Below, in pieces: positions 26,135-37,900 of a DNA stretch of 64,000 nucleotides; position 1 is the first letter of the stretch, and the number at the start of each line of letters is the position of its first letter. The translations under genes were made by a program, and so were the position numbers. The notes beneath the pieces were generated by a model. It had not been told where the DNA came from and searched no databases. It saw only the letters and a list, made by a program, of their open reading frames with translations. Origin of the DNA: Stictocephala bisonia (Eukaryota; Arthropoda; Insecta; Hemiptera; Membracidae); assembly GCA_035578905.1 (NCBI GenBank), contig JAQJVL010002634.1, positions 1 to 64,000 of the forward strand. The letters run 5' to 3'.

Positions 26135-27299
26135 GAATCTCAAAGATAGCAAGATTGAACCACAAAGATCGCAAGTTTAAAACTCAAAGATCGCAAAATT
26201 GAAACTCAAAGATGGCAAGATTGAAACTCACAGATCGCAAGACTGAAACTCTAAGATCGTAAGATTTAAAATCAAAGATTGCAAGATGGAAACAAAAAAG
26301 ATCGCAAGATTTAAACTCAAAGATAGCAAGATTGAACCTCAAAGATAGCAAGTTTGAAACTCAAAGATCGCATGATTGAAACCCAAAAATCGCAAGATTG
26401 AAACTCAAAGATCACAAGATTGAAATTCAAAGATCGCAAGATTGAAACTCAAAGATCGCAAGATTGAAACTCAAAGATCGCAAGATTGAAACTCAAAGAT
26501 CGCAAGATTGAAACTCAAAGATCGCAAGATTGAAACTCTAAGATCGCAAAATTGAAACTCAAAGATCGCAAGATTGAAACTCCAAAATGGCAAGATTGAA
26601 ACTCAAAGATTGCAAGATTCAAACTCAATTCACAAGATTAAAACTTAAAGATGGCAAGATTGAAACTCAAAGATCACAAGATTGAAACTCAAAGATCGCA
26701 AGAATTAAACTCAAAGATCTCAAGATTGAAACTCAAAGATCGCATGATTGAAACTCAAAGATCGCAAGATTCAAACTTAAAGATCGCAAGAATAAAACTC
26801 AAAGATCGCAAGAATGAAAACCAAAGATCGCAAGAATGAAACTAAAAGATCGCAAGATTGAAACTCAAAGAATGCAGGATTAAAACTCAAAGATCGCAAG
26901 ATTGAAACCAAAAGATCACAAGATTAAAACTCAAATATCGCAAGAATAAAACTCAAAGATCGCAAGATTGAAACTCAAAGATCGCAAGATTAAAACTCAA
27001 AGATAGCAAGTTTGAACCACAAAGATCGCAAGTTTAAAACTCAAAGATCGCAAAATTGAAACTCAAAGATGGCAAGATTGAAACTCAAAGATCGCAAGAT
27101 TGAAACTCAAAGTTCACAAGATTGAAATTCAAAGATTGCAAGATTGAAACTCAAAGATCGAACGATTGAAACTCAAAGATCGCAAGATTGAAACTCAAAG
27201 ATCGCAAGATTGAAAATCAAAGATCGCAAGATTGAAAATCAAAGATCGCAAGAATGAGACCCAAAGATCGCAAGATTGAAACTCAAAGATCGAAGGATT
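26135..27299 (+). repeat. 1.17-kb duplicated block, copy 2
   Basis: This is the partner of 24,948-26,134, lacking one monomer near 26,440. Its second half is also the start of the next, larger higher-order family (26.6-34.4 kb), so amplification blocks of different length overlap here. The match with copy 1 stops near 27,285, where a GATCGAAGG monomer replaces the copy-1 continuation. Confidence 0.88.
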
Positions 27300-29399
27300 G
27301 AAATTTAAAGAATGCAGGATTGAAACTCAAAGATCGCAAAATTGAAACTCATAGATCGCAAGATTTAAACTAAAAAATAGCAAAATTGAAACTTAAAGAT
27401 CTCAAGATTGAAACTAAAAGATCGCAAGATTGAAAATCAAAGATCGCAAGATTGAAACTCAAAGATTGCAAGATTGAAACTACAAGATCGCAAGATTGAA
27501 ATTCAAATATAGCAAGTTTGAAACTCAAAGATCGCATGATTGAAACTCAAAAATCGCATGATTGAAACTCAAAGATCACAAGATTGAAATTCAAAGATCG
27601 CAAGATTGAAACTCAAAGATCGAACGATTGAAACTCAAAGATCGCAAGATTGAAACTCAAAGAGCGCAAGATTGAAACTCAAAGATCGCAAGATTGAAAC
27701 TCAAAAATCGCAAGATTGAAACTCAAAGATCGCAAGATTTAAACTAAAAAATAGCAAGATTGAAACTCAAAGATCTCAAGATTGAAACTAAAAGATCGCA
27801 AGATTGAAAATCAAAGATCGCAAGAATGAGACCCAAAGATCGTAAGATTGAAACTCAAAGATCGAAGGATTGAAACTCAAAGAATGCAGGATTGAAACTC
27901 AAAGATCGCAAAATTTAAACTCAAAGATCGCAAGATTGAAACTCAAAGATGGCAAGATTGTAACTCAAATATTGCAAGATTAAAACTCAAAGATCGCAAA
28001 ATTGAAATTTCGAGATTGCAAGATTGAAACTCAAAGATCGCAAGATTGAAACTTAAAGATCGCTAGATTAAAACTCAAAGATAGGAAGATTCAACCACAA
28101 AGATCGCAAGTTTAAAACTCAAAGATCGCAAAATTAAAACTCAAAGATCGCAAGATTGAAACTCAAAGATCGCAAGATTAAAACTAAACATCACAAGATT
28201 GAAACTCAAAGATCGCAAGATTGAAACTCAAAGATCGCAAGATTGAAACTACAAGATCGCAAGATTAAAATTTAAAGATAGCAAGTTTTAAACTCAAAGA
28301 TCGCATGATTGAAACTCAAAAATCGCAAGATTGAAACTCAAAGATCACAAGATTGAAATTCAAAGGTCGCAAGATTGAAACTCAAAGATCGAACGATTTA
28401 AACTCAAAGATCGCAAGATTGAAACTCAAAGAGCGCAAGATTGAAACTAAAAGATCGCAAGATTAAAACTCAAAGATCGCAAGATTGAAACTCAAAGATC
28501 GCAAGATTTAAACTAAAAAATAGCAAGATTGAAACTCAAAGATCTCAAGATTGAAACTAAAAGATCGCAAGATTGAAAATCAAAGATCGCAAGAATGAGA
28601 CCCAAAGATCGCAAGATTGAAACTCAAAGATCGAAGGATTGAAACTCAAAGAATGCAGGATTGAAACTCAAAGATCGCAAGATTGAAACTCAAAGATCGC
28701 AAGATTGAAACCAAAAGGTCACAAGAATGAAACTCAAAGATCGCAAGATTGAAACTCAAAGATCGCAAGATTAAAACTCAAAGATCACAAGATTGAAACT
28801 CAAAGATCGCAAGATTGAAACTCAAAGATCGCAAGATTGAAACCAAAAGATCACAAGATTAAAACTCAAATATCGCAAGATTAAAACTCAAAGATCGCAA
28901 GATTGAAATTTAGAGATTGCAAGATTGAAACTCAAAGATCGCAAGATTGAAACTCAAAGATCGCAAGATTGAATCTCAAAGATAGCAAGATTGAAACTAA
29001 AAGATCACAAGATTAAAACTCAAAGATCGCAAAATTGAAACTCAAAGATGGCAAGATTGAAACTCAAAGATCGCAAGACTGAAACTCAAAAATCGTAAGA
29101 TTTAAAATCAAAGATTGCAAGATTGAAACAAAAAAGATCGCAAGATTTAAACTCAAAGATAGCAAGATTGAAACTCAAAGATAGCAAGTTTGAAACTCAA
29201 AGATCGCATGATTGAAACTCAAAAATCGCAAGATTGAAACTCAAAGATCACAAGATTGAAATTCAAAGATCGCAAGATTCAAACTCACAGATCGAACGAT
29301 TGAAACTCAAAGATCGCAAGATTGAAACTCAAAGATCGCAAGATTGAAACTCAAAGATCGCAAGATTGAAACTCAAAGATGGCAAGATTGAAACTCAAA
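26607..29399 (+). repeat. Higher-order repeat, 2.79-kb family, copy 1
   Basis: The variant order repeats at 2,793-2,794 bp (127 monomers, within 1 bp). Markers: GAAATTTAAAG at 27,300 and 30,093, TAACTCAAATATTG at 27,961 and 30,754, CGAGATTG at 28,011 and 30,804, CAAAGGTCGC at 28,361 and 31,155, and ACTCACAGATCGAACG near 29,284 and 32,078. The start is placed where the material around the short monomer at 26,626 matches that near 29,418. It overlaps the preceding 1.17-kb duplication. Confidence 0.87.
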
Positions 29400-32160
29400 G
29401 ATTGCAAGATTCAAACTCAAGATCGCAAGATTAAAACTTAAAGATCGCAAGATTGAAACTCAAAGATCACAAGATTGAAACTCAAAGATCGCAAGAATTA
29501 AACTCAAAGATCGCAAGATTGAAACTCAAAGATCGCATGATTGAAACTCAAAGATCGCAAGATTCAAACTTAAAGATCGCAAGAATAAAACTCAAAGATC
29601 GCAAGATTGAAAACCAAAGATCGCAAGAATGAAACTAAAAGATCGCAAGATTGAAACTCAAAGAATGCAGGATTAAAACTCAAAGATCGCAAGATTGAAA
29701 CCAAAAGATCACAAGATTAAAACTCAAATATCGCAAGAATAAAACTCAAAGATCGCAAGATTGAAACTCAAAGATCGCAAGATTAAAACTCAAAGATAGC
29801 AAGTTTGAACCACAAAGATCGCAAGTTTAAAACTCAAAGATCGCAAAATTGAAACTCAAAGATGGCAAGATTGAAACTCAAAGATCGCAAGATTGAAACT
29901 CAAAGATCACAAGACTGAAACTCAAAGATTGCAAGATTGAAACTCAAAGATCGAACGATTGAAACTCAAAGATCGCAAGATTGAAACTCAAAGATCGCAA
30001 GATTGAAAATCAAAGATCGCAAGATTGAAAATCAAAGATCGCAAGAATGAGACCCAAAGATCGCAAGATTGAAACTCAAAGATCGAAGGATTGAAATTTA
30101 AAGAATGCAGGATTGAAACTCAATGTTCGCAAAATTGAAACTCATAGATCGCAAGATTTAAACTAAAAAATAGCAAGATTGAAACTCAAAGATCTCAAGA
30201 TTGAAACTAAAAGATCGCAAGATTGAAAATCAAAGATCGCAAGATTGAAACTCAAAGATCGCAAGATTGAAACTACAAGATCGCAAGATTGAAATTCAAA
30301 TATAGCAAGTTTGAAACTCAAAGATCGCATGATTGAAACTCAAAAATCGCATGATTGAAACTCAAAGATCACAAGATTGAAATTCAAAGATCGCAAGATT
30401 GAAACTCAAAGATCGAACGATTGAAACTCAAAGATCGCAAGATTGAAACTCAAAGAGCGCAAGATTGAAACTCAAAGATCGCAAGATTGAAACTCAAAAA
30501 TCGCAAGATTGAAACTCAAAGATCGCAAGATTTAAACTAAAAAATAGCAAGATTGAAACTCAAAGATCTCAAGATTGAAACTAAAAGATCGCAAGATTGA
30601 AAATCAAAGATCGCAAGAATGAGACCCAAAGATCGTAAGATTGAAACTCAAAGATCGAAGGATTGAAACTCAAAGAATGCAGGATTGAAACTCAAAGATC
30701 GCAAGATTGAAACTCAAAGATCGCAAGATTGAAACTCAAAGATGGCAAGATTGTAACTCAAATATTGCAAGATTAAAACTCAAAGATCGCAAAATTGAAA
30801 TTTCGAGATTGCAAGATTGAAACTCAAAGATCGCAAGATTGAAACTTAAAGATCGCTAGATTAAAACTCAAAGATAGCAAGATTCAACCACAAAGATCGC
30901 AAGTTTAAAACTCAAAGATCGCAAAATTAAAACTCAAAGATCGCAAGATTGAAACTCAAAGATCGCAAGATTAAAACTCAAACATCACAAGATTGAAACT
31001 CAAAGATCGCAAGATTGAAACTCAAAGATCGCAAGATTGAAACTACAAGATCGCAAGATTAAAATTCAAAGATAGCAAGTTTTAAACTCAAAGATCGCAT
31101 GATTGAAACTCAAAAATCGCAAGATTGAAACTCAAAGATCACAAGATTGAAATTCAAAGGTCGCAAGATTGAAACTCAAAGATCGAACGATTTAAACTCA
31201 AAGATCGCAAGATTGAAACTCAAAGAGCGCAAGATTGAAACTAAAAGATCGCAAGATTAAAACTCAAAGATCGCAAGATTGAAACTCAAAGATCGCAAGA
31301 TTTAAACTAAAAAATAGCAAGATTGAAACTCAAAGATCTCAAGATTGAAACTAAAAGATCGCAAGATTGAAAATCAAAGATCGCAAGAATGAGACCCAAA
31401 GATCGCAAGATTGAAACTCAAAGATCGAAGGATTGAAACTCAAAGAATGCAGGATTGAAACTCAAAGATCGCAAGATTGAAACTCAAAGATCGCAAGATT
31501 GAAACCAAAAGATCACAAGATTGAAATTCAAAGATCGCAAGATTGAAACTCAAAGATCGCAAGATTAAAACTCAAAGATCGCAAGATTGAAACTCAAAGA
31601 TCGCAAGATTGAAACTCAAAGATCGCAAGATTGAAACCAAAAGATCACAAGATTAAAACTCAAATATCGCAAGATTAAAACTCAAAGATCGCAAGATTGA
31701 AATTTAGAGATTGCAAGATTGAAACTCAAAGATCGCAAGATTGAAACTCAAAGATCGCAAGATTGAATCTCAAAGATAGCAAGATTGAAACTAAAAGATC
31801 ACAAGATTAAAACTCAAAGATCGCAAAATTGAAACTCAAAGATGGCAAGATTGAAACTCAAAGATCGCAAGACTGAAACTCAAAGATCGTAAGATTTAAA
31901 ATCAAAGATTGCAAGATTGAAACAAAAAAGATCGCAAGATTTAAACTCAAAGATAGCAAGATTGAAACTCAAAGATAGCAAGTTTGAAACTCAAAGATCG
32001 CATGATTGAAACTCAAAAATCGCAAGATTGAAACTCAAAGATCACAAGATTGAAATTCAAAGATCGCAAGATTCAAACTCACAGATCGAACGATTGAAAC
32101 TCAAAGATCGCAAGATTGAAACTCAAAGATCGCAAGATTGAAACTCAAAGATCGCAAGAT
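29400..32160 (+). repeat. Higher-order repeat, 2.79-kb family, copy 2
   Basis: This is the tandem partner of copy 1. Here the short monomer of copy 1 (26,626) is changed: the sequence at 29,418 reads CAAGATCGC, a 21-bp unit between the 20-bp and 22-bp forms. The rest keeps the marker order at a 2,793-2,794-bp offset with scattered substitutions. A third, more diverged copy follows at once. Confidence 0.86.
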
Positions 32161-34430
32161 TGAAACTCAAAGATCGCAAGAATTAAACTCAAAGATCGCA
32201 AGATTGAAACTCAAAGATCGCATGATTGAAAATCAAAGATCGCAAGATTCAAACTCAAAGATCGCAAGATTGAAACTCAAAGATCGCAAGAATGAAACCC
32301 AAAGAGCGCAAGAATGAAACTAAAAGATCGCAAGATTGAAACTCAAAGAATGCAGGATTGAAACTCAAAGATCGCAAGATTGAAACTCAAAGATTGCAAG
32401 ATTGAAACTCAAAGATCGCAAGATTGAAACCAAAAGATTACAAGATTAAAACTCAAATATCGCAAGAATAAAACTCAAAGATCGCAAGATTGAAACTCAA
32501 AGATCGCAAGATTAAAACTCAAAGATAGCAAGTTTGAACCACAAAGATAAGTAGTTTAAAACTCAAAGATCGCAAAATTGAAACTCAAAGATGGCAAGAT
32601 TGAAACTCAAAGATCGCAAGACTGAAACTCAAAGATCGCAAGATTTTAAATCAAAGATTGCAAGATTGAAACTCAAAGATCGCAAGATTTAAACTCAAAG
32701 ATAGCAAGATTGAAACTCAAAGATAGCAAGTTTGAAACTCAAAGATCGCATGATTGAAACTCAAAAATCGCAAGATTGAAACTCAAAGATCACAAGATTG
32801 AAATTCAAAGATAGCATGATTGAAACTCAAAGATCGAACGATTGAAACTCAAAGATCGCAAGATTGAAACTCAAAGATCGCAAGATTGAAACTCAAAGAT
32901 CGCAAGATTGAAAATCAAAGATCGCAAGAATGAGACCCAAAGATCGCAAGATTGAAACTCAAAGATCGAAGGATTAAAACTCAAAGAATGCAGGATTGAA
33001 ACTCAAAGATCGCAAGATTGAAACTCAAAGATCGCAAGATTTAAACTAAAAAAGAGCAAGATTGAAACTCAAAGATCTCAAGATTGAAACTAAAAGATCG
33101 CAAGATTAAAAATCAAAGATCGCAAGATTGAAACTCAAAGATCGCAAGATTGAAACTACAAGATCGCAAGATTGAAATTCAAAGATAGCAAGTTTGAAAC
33201 TCAAAGATCGCATGATTGAAACTCAAAAATCGCATGATTGAAACTCAAAGATCACAAGATTGAAATTCAAAGATCGCAAGATTGAAACTCAAAGATCGAA
33301 CGATTGAAACTCAAAGATCGCAAGATTGAAACTCAAAGATCGCAAGATTGAAACTCAAAGATCGCAAGATTGAAACTCAAAATTAGCAAGATTGAAACTC
33401 AAAGATCTCAAGATTGACACTAAAAGATCGCAAGATTGAAAATCAAAGATCGCAAGAATGAGACCCAAAGATCGTAAGATTGAAACTCAAAGATCGAAGG
33501 ATTGAAACTCAAAGAATGCAGGATTGAAACTCAAAGATCGCAAGATTGAAACTCAAAGATCGCAAGATTGAAACTCAAAGATGGCAAGATTGAAACTCAA
33601 ATATTGCAAGATTAAAACTCAAAGATCGCAAGATTGAAATTTCGAGATTGCAAGATTGAAACTCAAAGATCGCAAGATTGAAACTCAAAGATCGCAAGAT
33701 TGAAACTCAAAGATAGCAAGATTTAACCACAAAGATCGCAAGTTTAAAACTCAAAGATTGCAAAATTGAAACTCAAAGATCGCAAGATTGAAACTCAAAG
33801 ATCGCAAGATTGAAACTCAAACGTCACAAGATTGAAACTCAAAGATCGCAAGATTGAAACTCAAAGATCGCAAGATTGAAACTACAAGATCGCAAGATTA
33901 AAATTCAAAGATAGCAAGTTTTAAACTCAAAGATCGCATGATTGAAACTCAAAAATCGCAAGATTGAAACTCAAAGATCACAAGATTGAAATTCAAAGGT
34001 CGCAAGATTGAAACTCAAAGATCGAACGATTGAAACTCAAAGATCGCAAGATCGAAACTCAAAGAGCGCAAGATTGAAACTCAAAGATCGCAAGATTAAA
34101 ACTCAAAGATCGCAAGATTGAAACTCAAAGATCGCAAGATTTAAACTAAAAAATAGCAAGATTGAAACTCAAAGATCTCAAGATTGAAACTAAAAGATCG
34201 CAAGATTGAAAATCAAAGATCGCAAGAATGAGACCCAAAGATCGCAAGATTGAAACTCAAAGATCGAAGGATTGAAACTCAAAGAATGCAGGATTGAAAC
34301 TCAAAGATCGCAAGATTGAAACTCAAAGATCGCAAGATTGAAACTCAAAGATCACAAAATTGAAACTCAAAGATCGCAAGATTGAAACTCCAAAATGGCA
34401 AGATTGAAACTCAAAAATTGCAAGATTCAA
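32161..34430 (+). repeat. Higher-order repeat, 2.79-kb family, diverged copy 3
   Basis: Markers of copies 1 and 2 continue at a 2,839-bp offset (CGAGATTG at 33,643 and CAAAGGTCGC at 33,994). The beginning matches at about 2,685 bp (GAATTAAAC at 29,495 and 32,180). The changing offset means gain and loss of whole monomers. A new variant, in which GATCGCAAG is replaced by GATAAGTAG (32,551), first appears here and becomes common in the next family at 37,253, 39,454 and 42,350. Part of this copy is seen again about 4.70 kb downstream (33,643 and 38,346) and 6,925 bp downstream (33,994 and 40,919). Confidence 0.8.
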
Positions 34431-34950
34431 ACTCAATTCGCAAGATTAAAACTCAAAGATGGCAATATTGAAACTCAAAAATCGCAAGATTGAAACTCAA
34501 AGATCGCAAGAATTAAACTCAAAGATCGCAAGATTGAAACTCAAAGATCGCATGATTGAAAATCAAAGATCGCAAGATTCAAACTCAAAGATCGCAAGAT
34601 TGAAACTCAAAGATCGCAAGAATGAAACCCAAAGATCGCAAGAATGAAACTAAAAGATCGCAAGATTGAAACTCAAAAATTGCAAGATTTAAACTCAATT
34701 CGCAAGATTAAAACTCAAAGATGGCAAGATTGAAACTCAAAGATCGCAAGATTGAAACTCAAAGATCGCAAGAATTAAACTCAAAGATCGCAAGATTGAA
34801 ACTCAAAGATCGCATGATTGAAAATCAAAGATCGCAAGATTCAAACTCAAAGATCGCAAGATTGAAACTCAAAGATCGCAAGAATGAAACCCAAAGATCG
34901 CAAGATTGAAACTCAAAGATCGCAAGATTGAAACTCAAAGATCGCAAGAT
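34431..34950 (+). repeat. Tandem pair of 262-bp short-monomer cassettes
   Basis: Two copies of the short-monomer cassette (CAATTC at about 34,435 and 34,697) lie next to each other. The following stretches, 34,459-34,647 and 34,721-34,909, are nearly identical at a 262-bp offset, which is 12 monomers less the 2-bp deletion of the short unit. The pair closes the 2.79-kb family. It is the tightest repetition of this cassette in the window. Confidence 0.88.
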
Positions 34951-37900
34951 TGAAACTCAAAGATCGCAAGATTGAAACCAAAAGATCACAAGATTAAAAC
35001 TCAAATATCGCAAGAATAAAACTCAAAGATCGCAAGATTGAAACTCAAAGATCGCAAGATTAAAACTCAAAGATAGCAAGTTTGAACCACAAAGATCGGA
35101 AGTTTAAAACTCAAAGATCGCAAAATTGAAACTCAAAGATGGCAAGATTGAAACTCAAAGATCGCAAGTCTGAAACTCAAAGATCGCAAGATTTTAAATC
35201 AAAGATTGCAAGATTGAAACTCAAAGATCGCAAGATTGAAACTCAAAGATCGCAAGATTGAAACTCAAAGATAGCAAGATTGAAACTCAAAGATCGCATG
35301 ATTGAAACTCAAAAATCGCAAGATTGAAACTCAAAGATCACAAGATTGAAATTCAAAGATAGCATGATTGAAACTCAAAGATTGAACGATTGAAACTCAA
35401 AGATCGCAAGATTGAAACTCAACGATCGCAAGATTGAAACTCAAAGATCGCAAGATTGAAAATCAAAGATCGCAAGAATGAGACCCAAAGATCGCAAGAT
35501 TGAAACTCAAAGTTTGAAGGATTAAAACTCAAAGAATGCAGGATTGAAACTCAAAGATCGCAAGATTGAAACTCAAAGATCGCAAGATTTAAACTAAAAA
35601 AGAGCAAGATTGAAACTCAAAGATCTCAAGATTGAAACTAAAAGATCGCAAGATTAAAAATCAAAGATCGCAAGATTGAAACTCAAAGATCGCAAGATTG
35701 AAACTACAAGATCGCAAGATTGAAATTCAAAGATCGCAAGATTGAAACTCAAAGATCGCAAGATTGAAACTCAAAGATCGCAAGATTGAAACTCAAAGAT
35801 CGCAAGATTGAAACTCAAAGATCGCAAGATTGAAACTCAAAGATCGCAAGATTGAAACTCAAAGATCGCAAGATTGAAACTCAAAGAGCGCAAGATTGAA
35901 ACTCAAAGATCGCAAGATTGAAACTAAAAGATCGCAAGATTGAAACTCAAAGATCGCAAGATTGAAACTCAAAGATCGCAAGATTGAAACTCAAAGATCG
36001 CAAGATTGAAACTCAAAGATAGCAAGATTGAAACTCAAAGATCGCAAGATTGAAACTCAAAGATCGCAAGATTGAAACTCAAAGATCGCAAGATTGAAAC
36101 TCAAAGATCGCAAGATTGAAACTCAAAGATAGCAAGATTGAAACTCAAAGATCGCAAGATTGAAACTCAAAGATCGCAAGATTGAAACTCAAAGATGCAA
36201 GAGTTTAAAACTCGAAGATCGCAAATTGAAACTCAAAGATGGCAAGATTGAAACTCAAAGATCGCAAGACTGAAACTCAAAGATCGCAAGATTTAAATCA
36301 AAGATTGCAAGATTGAAACTCAAAGATCGCAAGATTTAAACTCAAAGATAGCAAGATTGAAACTCAAAGATAGCAAGTTTGAAACTCAAAGATCGCATGA
36401 TTGAAACTCAAAAATCGCAAGATTGAAACTCAAAGATCACAAGATTGAAATTCAAAGATAGCATGATTGAAACTCAAAGATCGAACGATTGAAACTCAAA
36501 GATCGCAAGATTGAAACTCAACGATCGCAAGATTGAAACTCAAAGATCGCAAGATTGAAAATCAAAGATCGCAAGAATGAGACCCAAAGATCGCAAGATT
36601 GAAACTCAAAGATCGAAGGATTAAAACTCAAAGAATGCAGGATTGAAACTCAAAGATCGCAAGATTGAAACTCAAAGATCGCAAGATTTAAACTAAAAAA
36701 GAGCAAGATTGAAACTCAAAGATCTCAAGATTGAAACTAAAAGATCGCAAGATTAAAAATCAAAGATCGCAAGATTGAAACTCAAAGATCGCAAGATTGA
36801 AACTACAAGATCGCAAGATTGAAATTCAAAGATAGCAAGTTTGAAACTCAAAGATCGCATGATTGAAACTCAAAAATCGCATGATTGAAACTCAAAGATC
36901 ACAAGATTGAAATTCAAAGATCGCAAGATTGAAACTCAAAGATCGAACGATTGAAACTCAAAGATCGCAAGATTGAAACTCAAAGATCGCAAGATTGAAA
37001 CTCAAAGATCGCAAGATTGAAACTCAAAAATCGCAAGATTGAAACTCAAAGATCGCAAGATTGAAACTCAAAGATCGCAAGATTGAAACTCAAAGATCGC
37101 AAGATTGAAACTCAAAGATCGCAAGATTGAAACTCAAAATTTCTAGATTGAAACTCAAAGATCGCAAGAATAAAACTCAAAGATCGCAAGATTGAAACTC
37201 AAAGATCGCAAGATTAAAACTCAAAGATAGCAAGTTTGAACCACAAAGATAAGTAGTTTAAAACTCAAAGATCGCAAAATTGAAACTCAAAGATGGCAAG
37301 ATTGAAACTCAAAGATCGCAAGACTGAAACTCAAAGATCGCAAGATTTTAAATCAAAGATTGCAAGATTGAAACTCAAAGATCGCAAGATTTAAACTCAA
37401 AGATAGCAAGATTGAAACTCAAAGATAGCAAGTTTGAAACTCAAAGATCGCATGATTGAAACTCAAAAATCGCAAGATTGAAACTCAAAGATCACAAGAT
37501 TGAAATTCAAAGATAGCATGATTGAAACTCAAAGATCGAACGATTGAAACTCAAAGATCGCAAGATTTAAACTCAAAGATCGCAAGATTGAAACTCAAAG
37601 ATTTGCAAGATTGAAAATCAAAGATCGCAAGAAAGAGACCCAAAGATCGCAAGATTGAAACTCAAAGATCGAAGGATTAAAACTCTAAGAATGCAGGATT
37701 GAAACTCAAAGATCGCAAGATTGAAACTCAAAGATCGCAAGATTTAAACTAAAAAAGAGCAAGATTGAAACTCAAAGATCTCAAGATTGAAACTAAAAGA
37801 TCGCAAGATTAAAAATCAAAGATCGCAAGATTGAAACTCAAAGATCGCAAGATTGAAACTACAAGATCGCAAGATTGAAATTCAAAGATAGCAAGATTGA

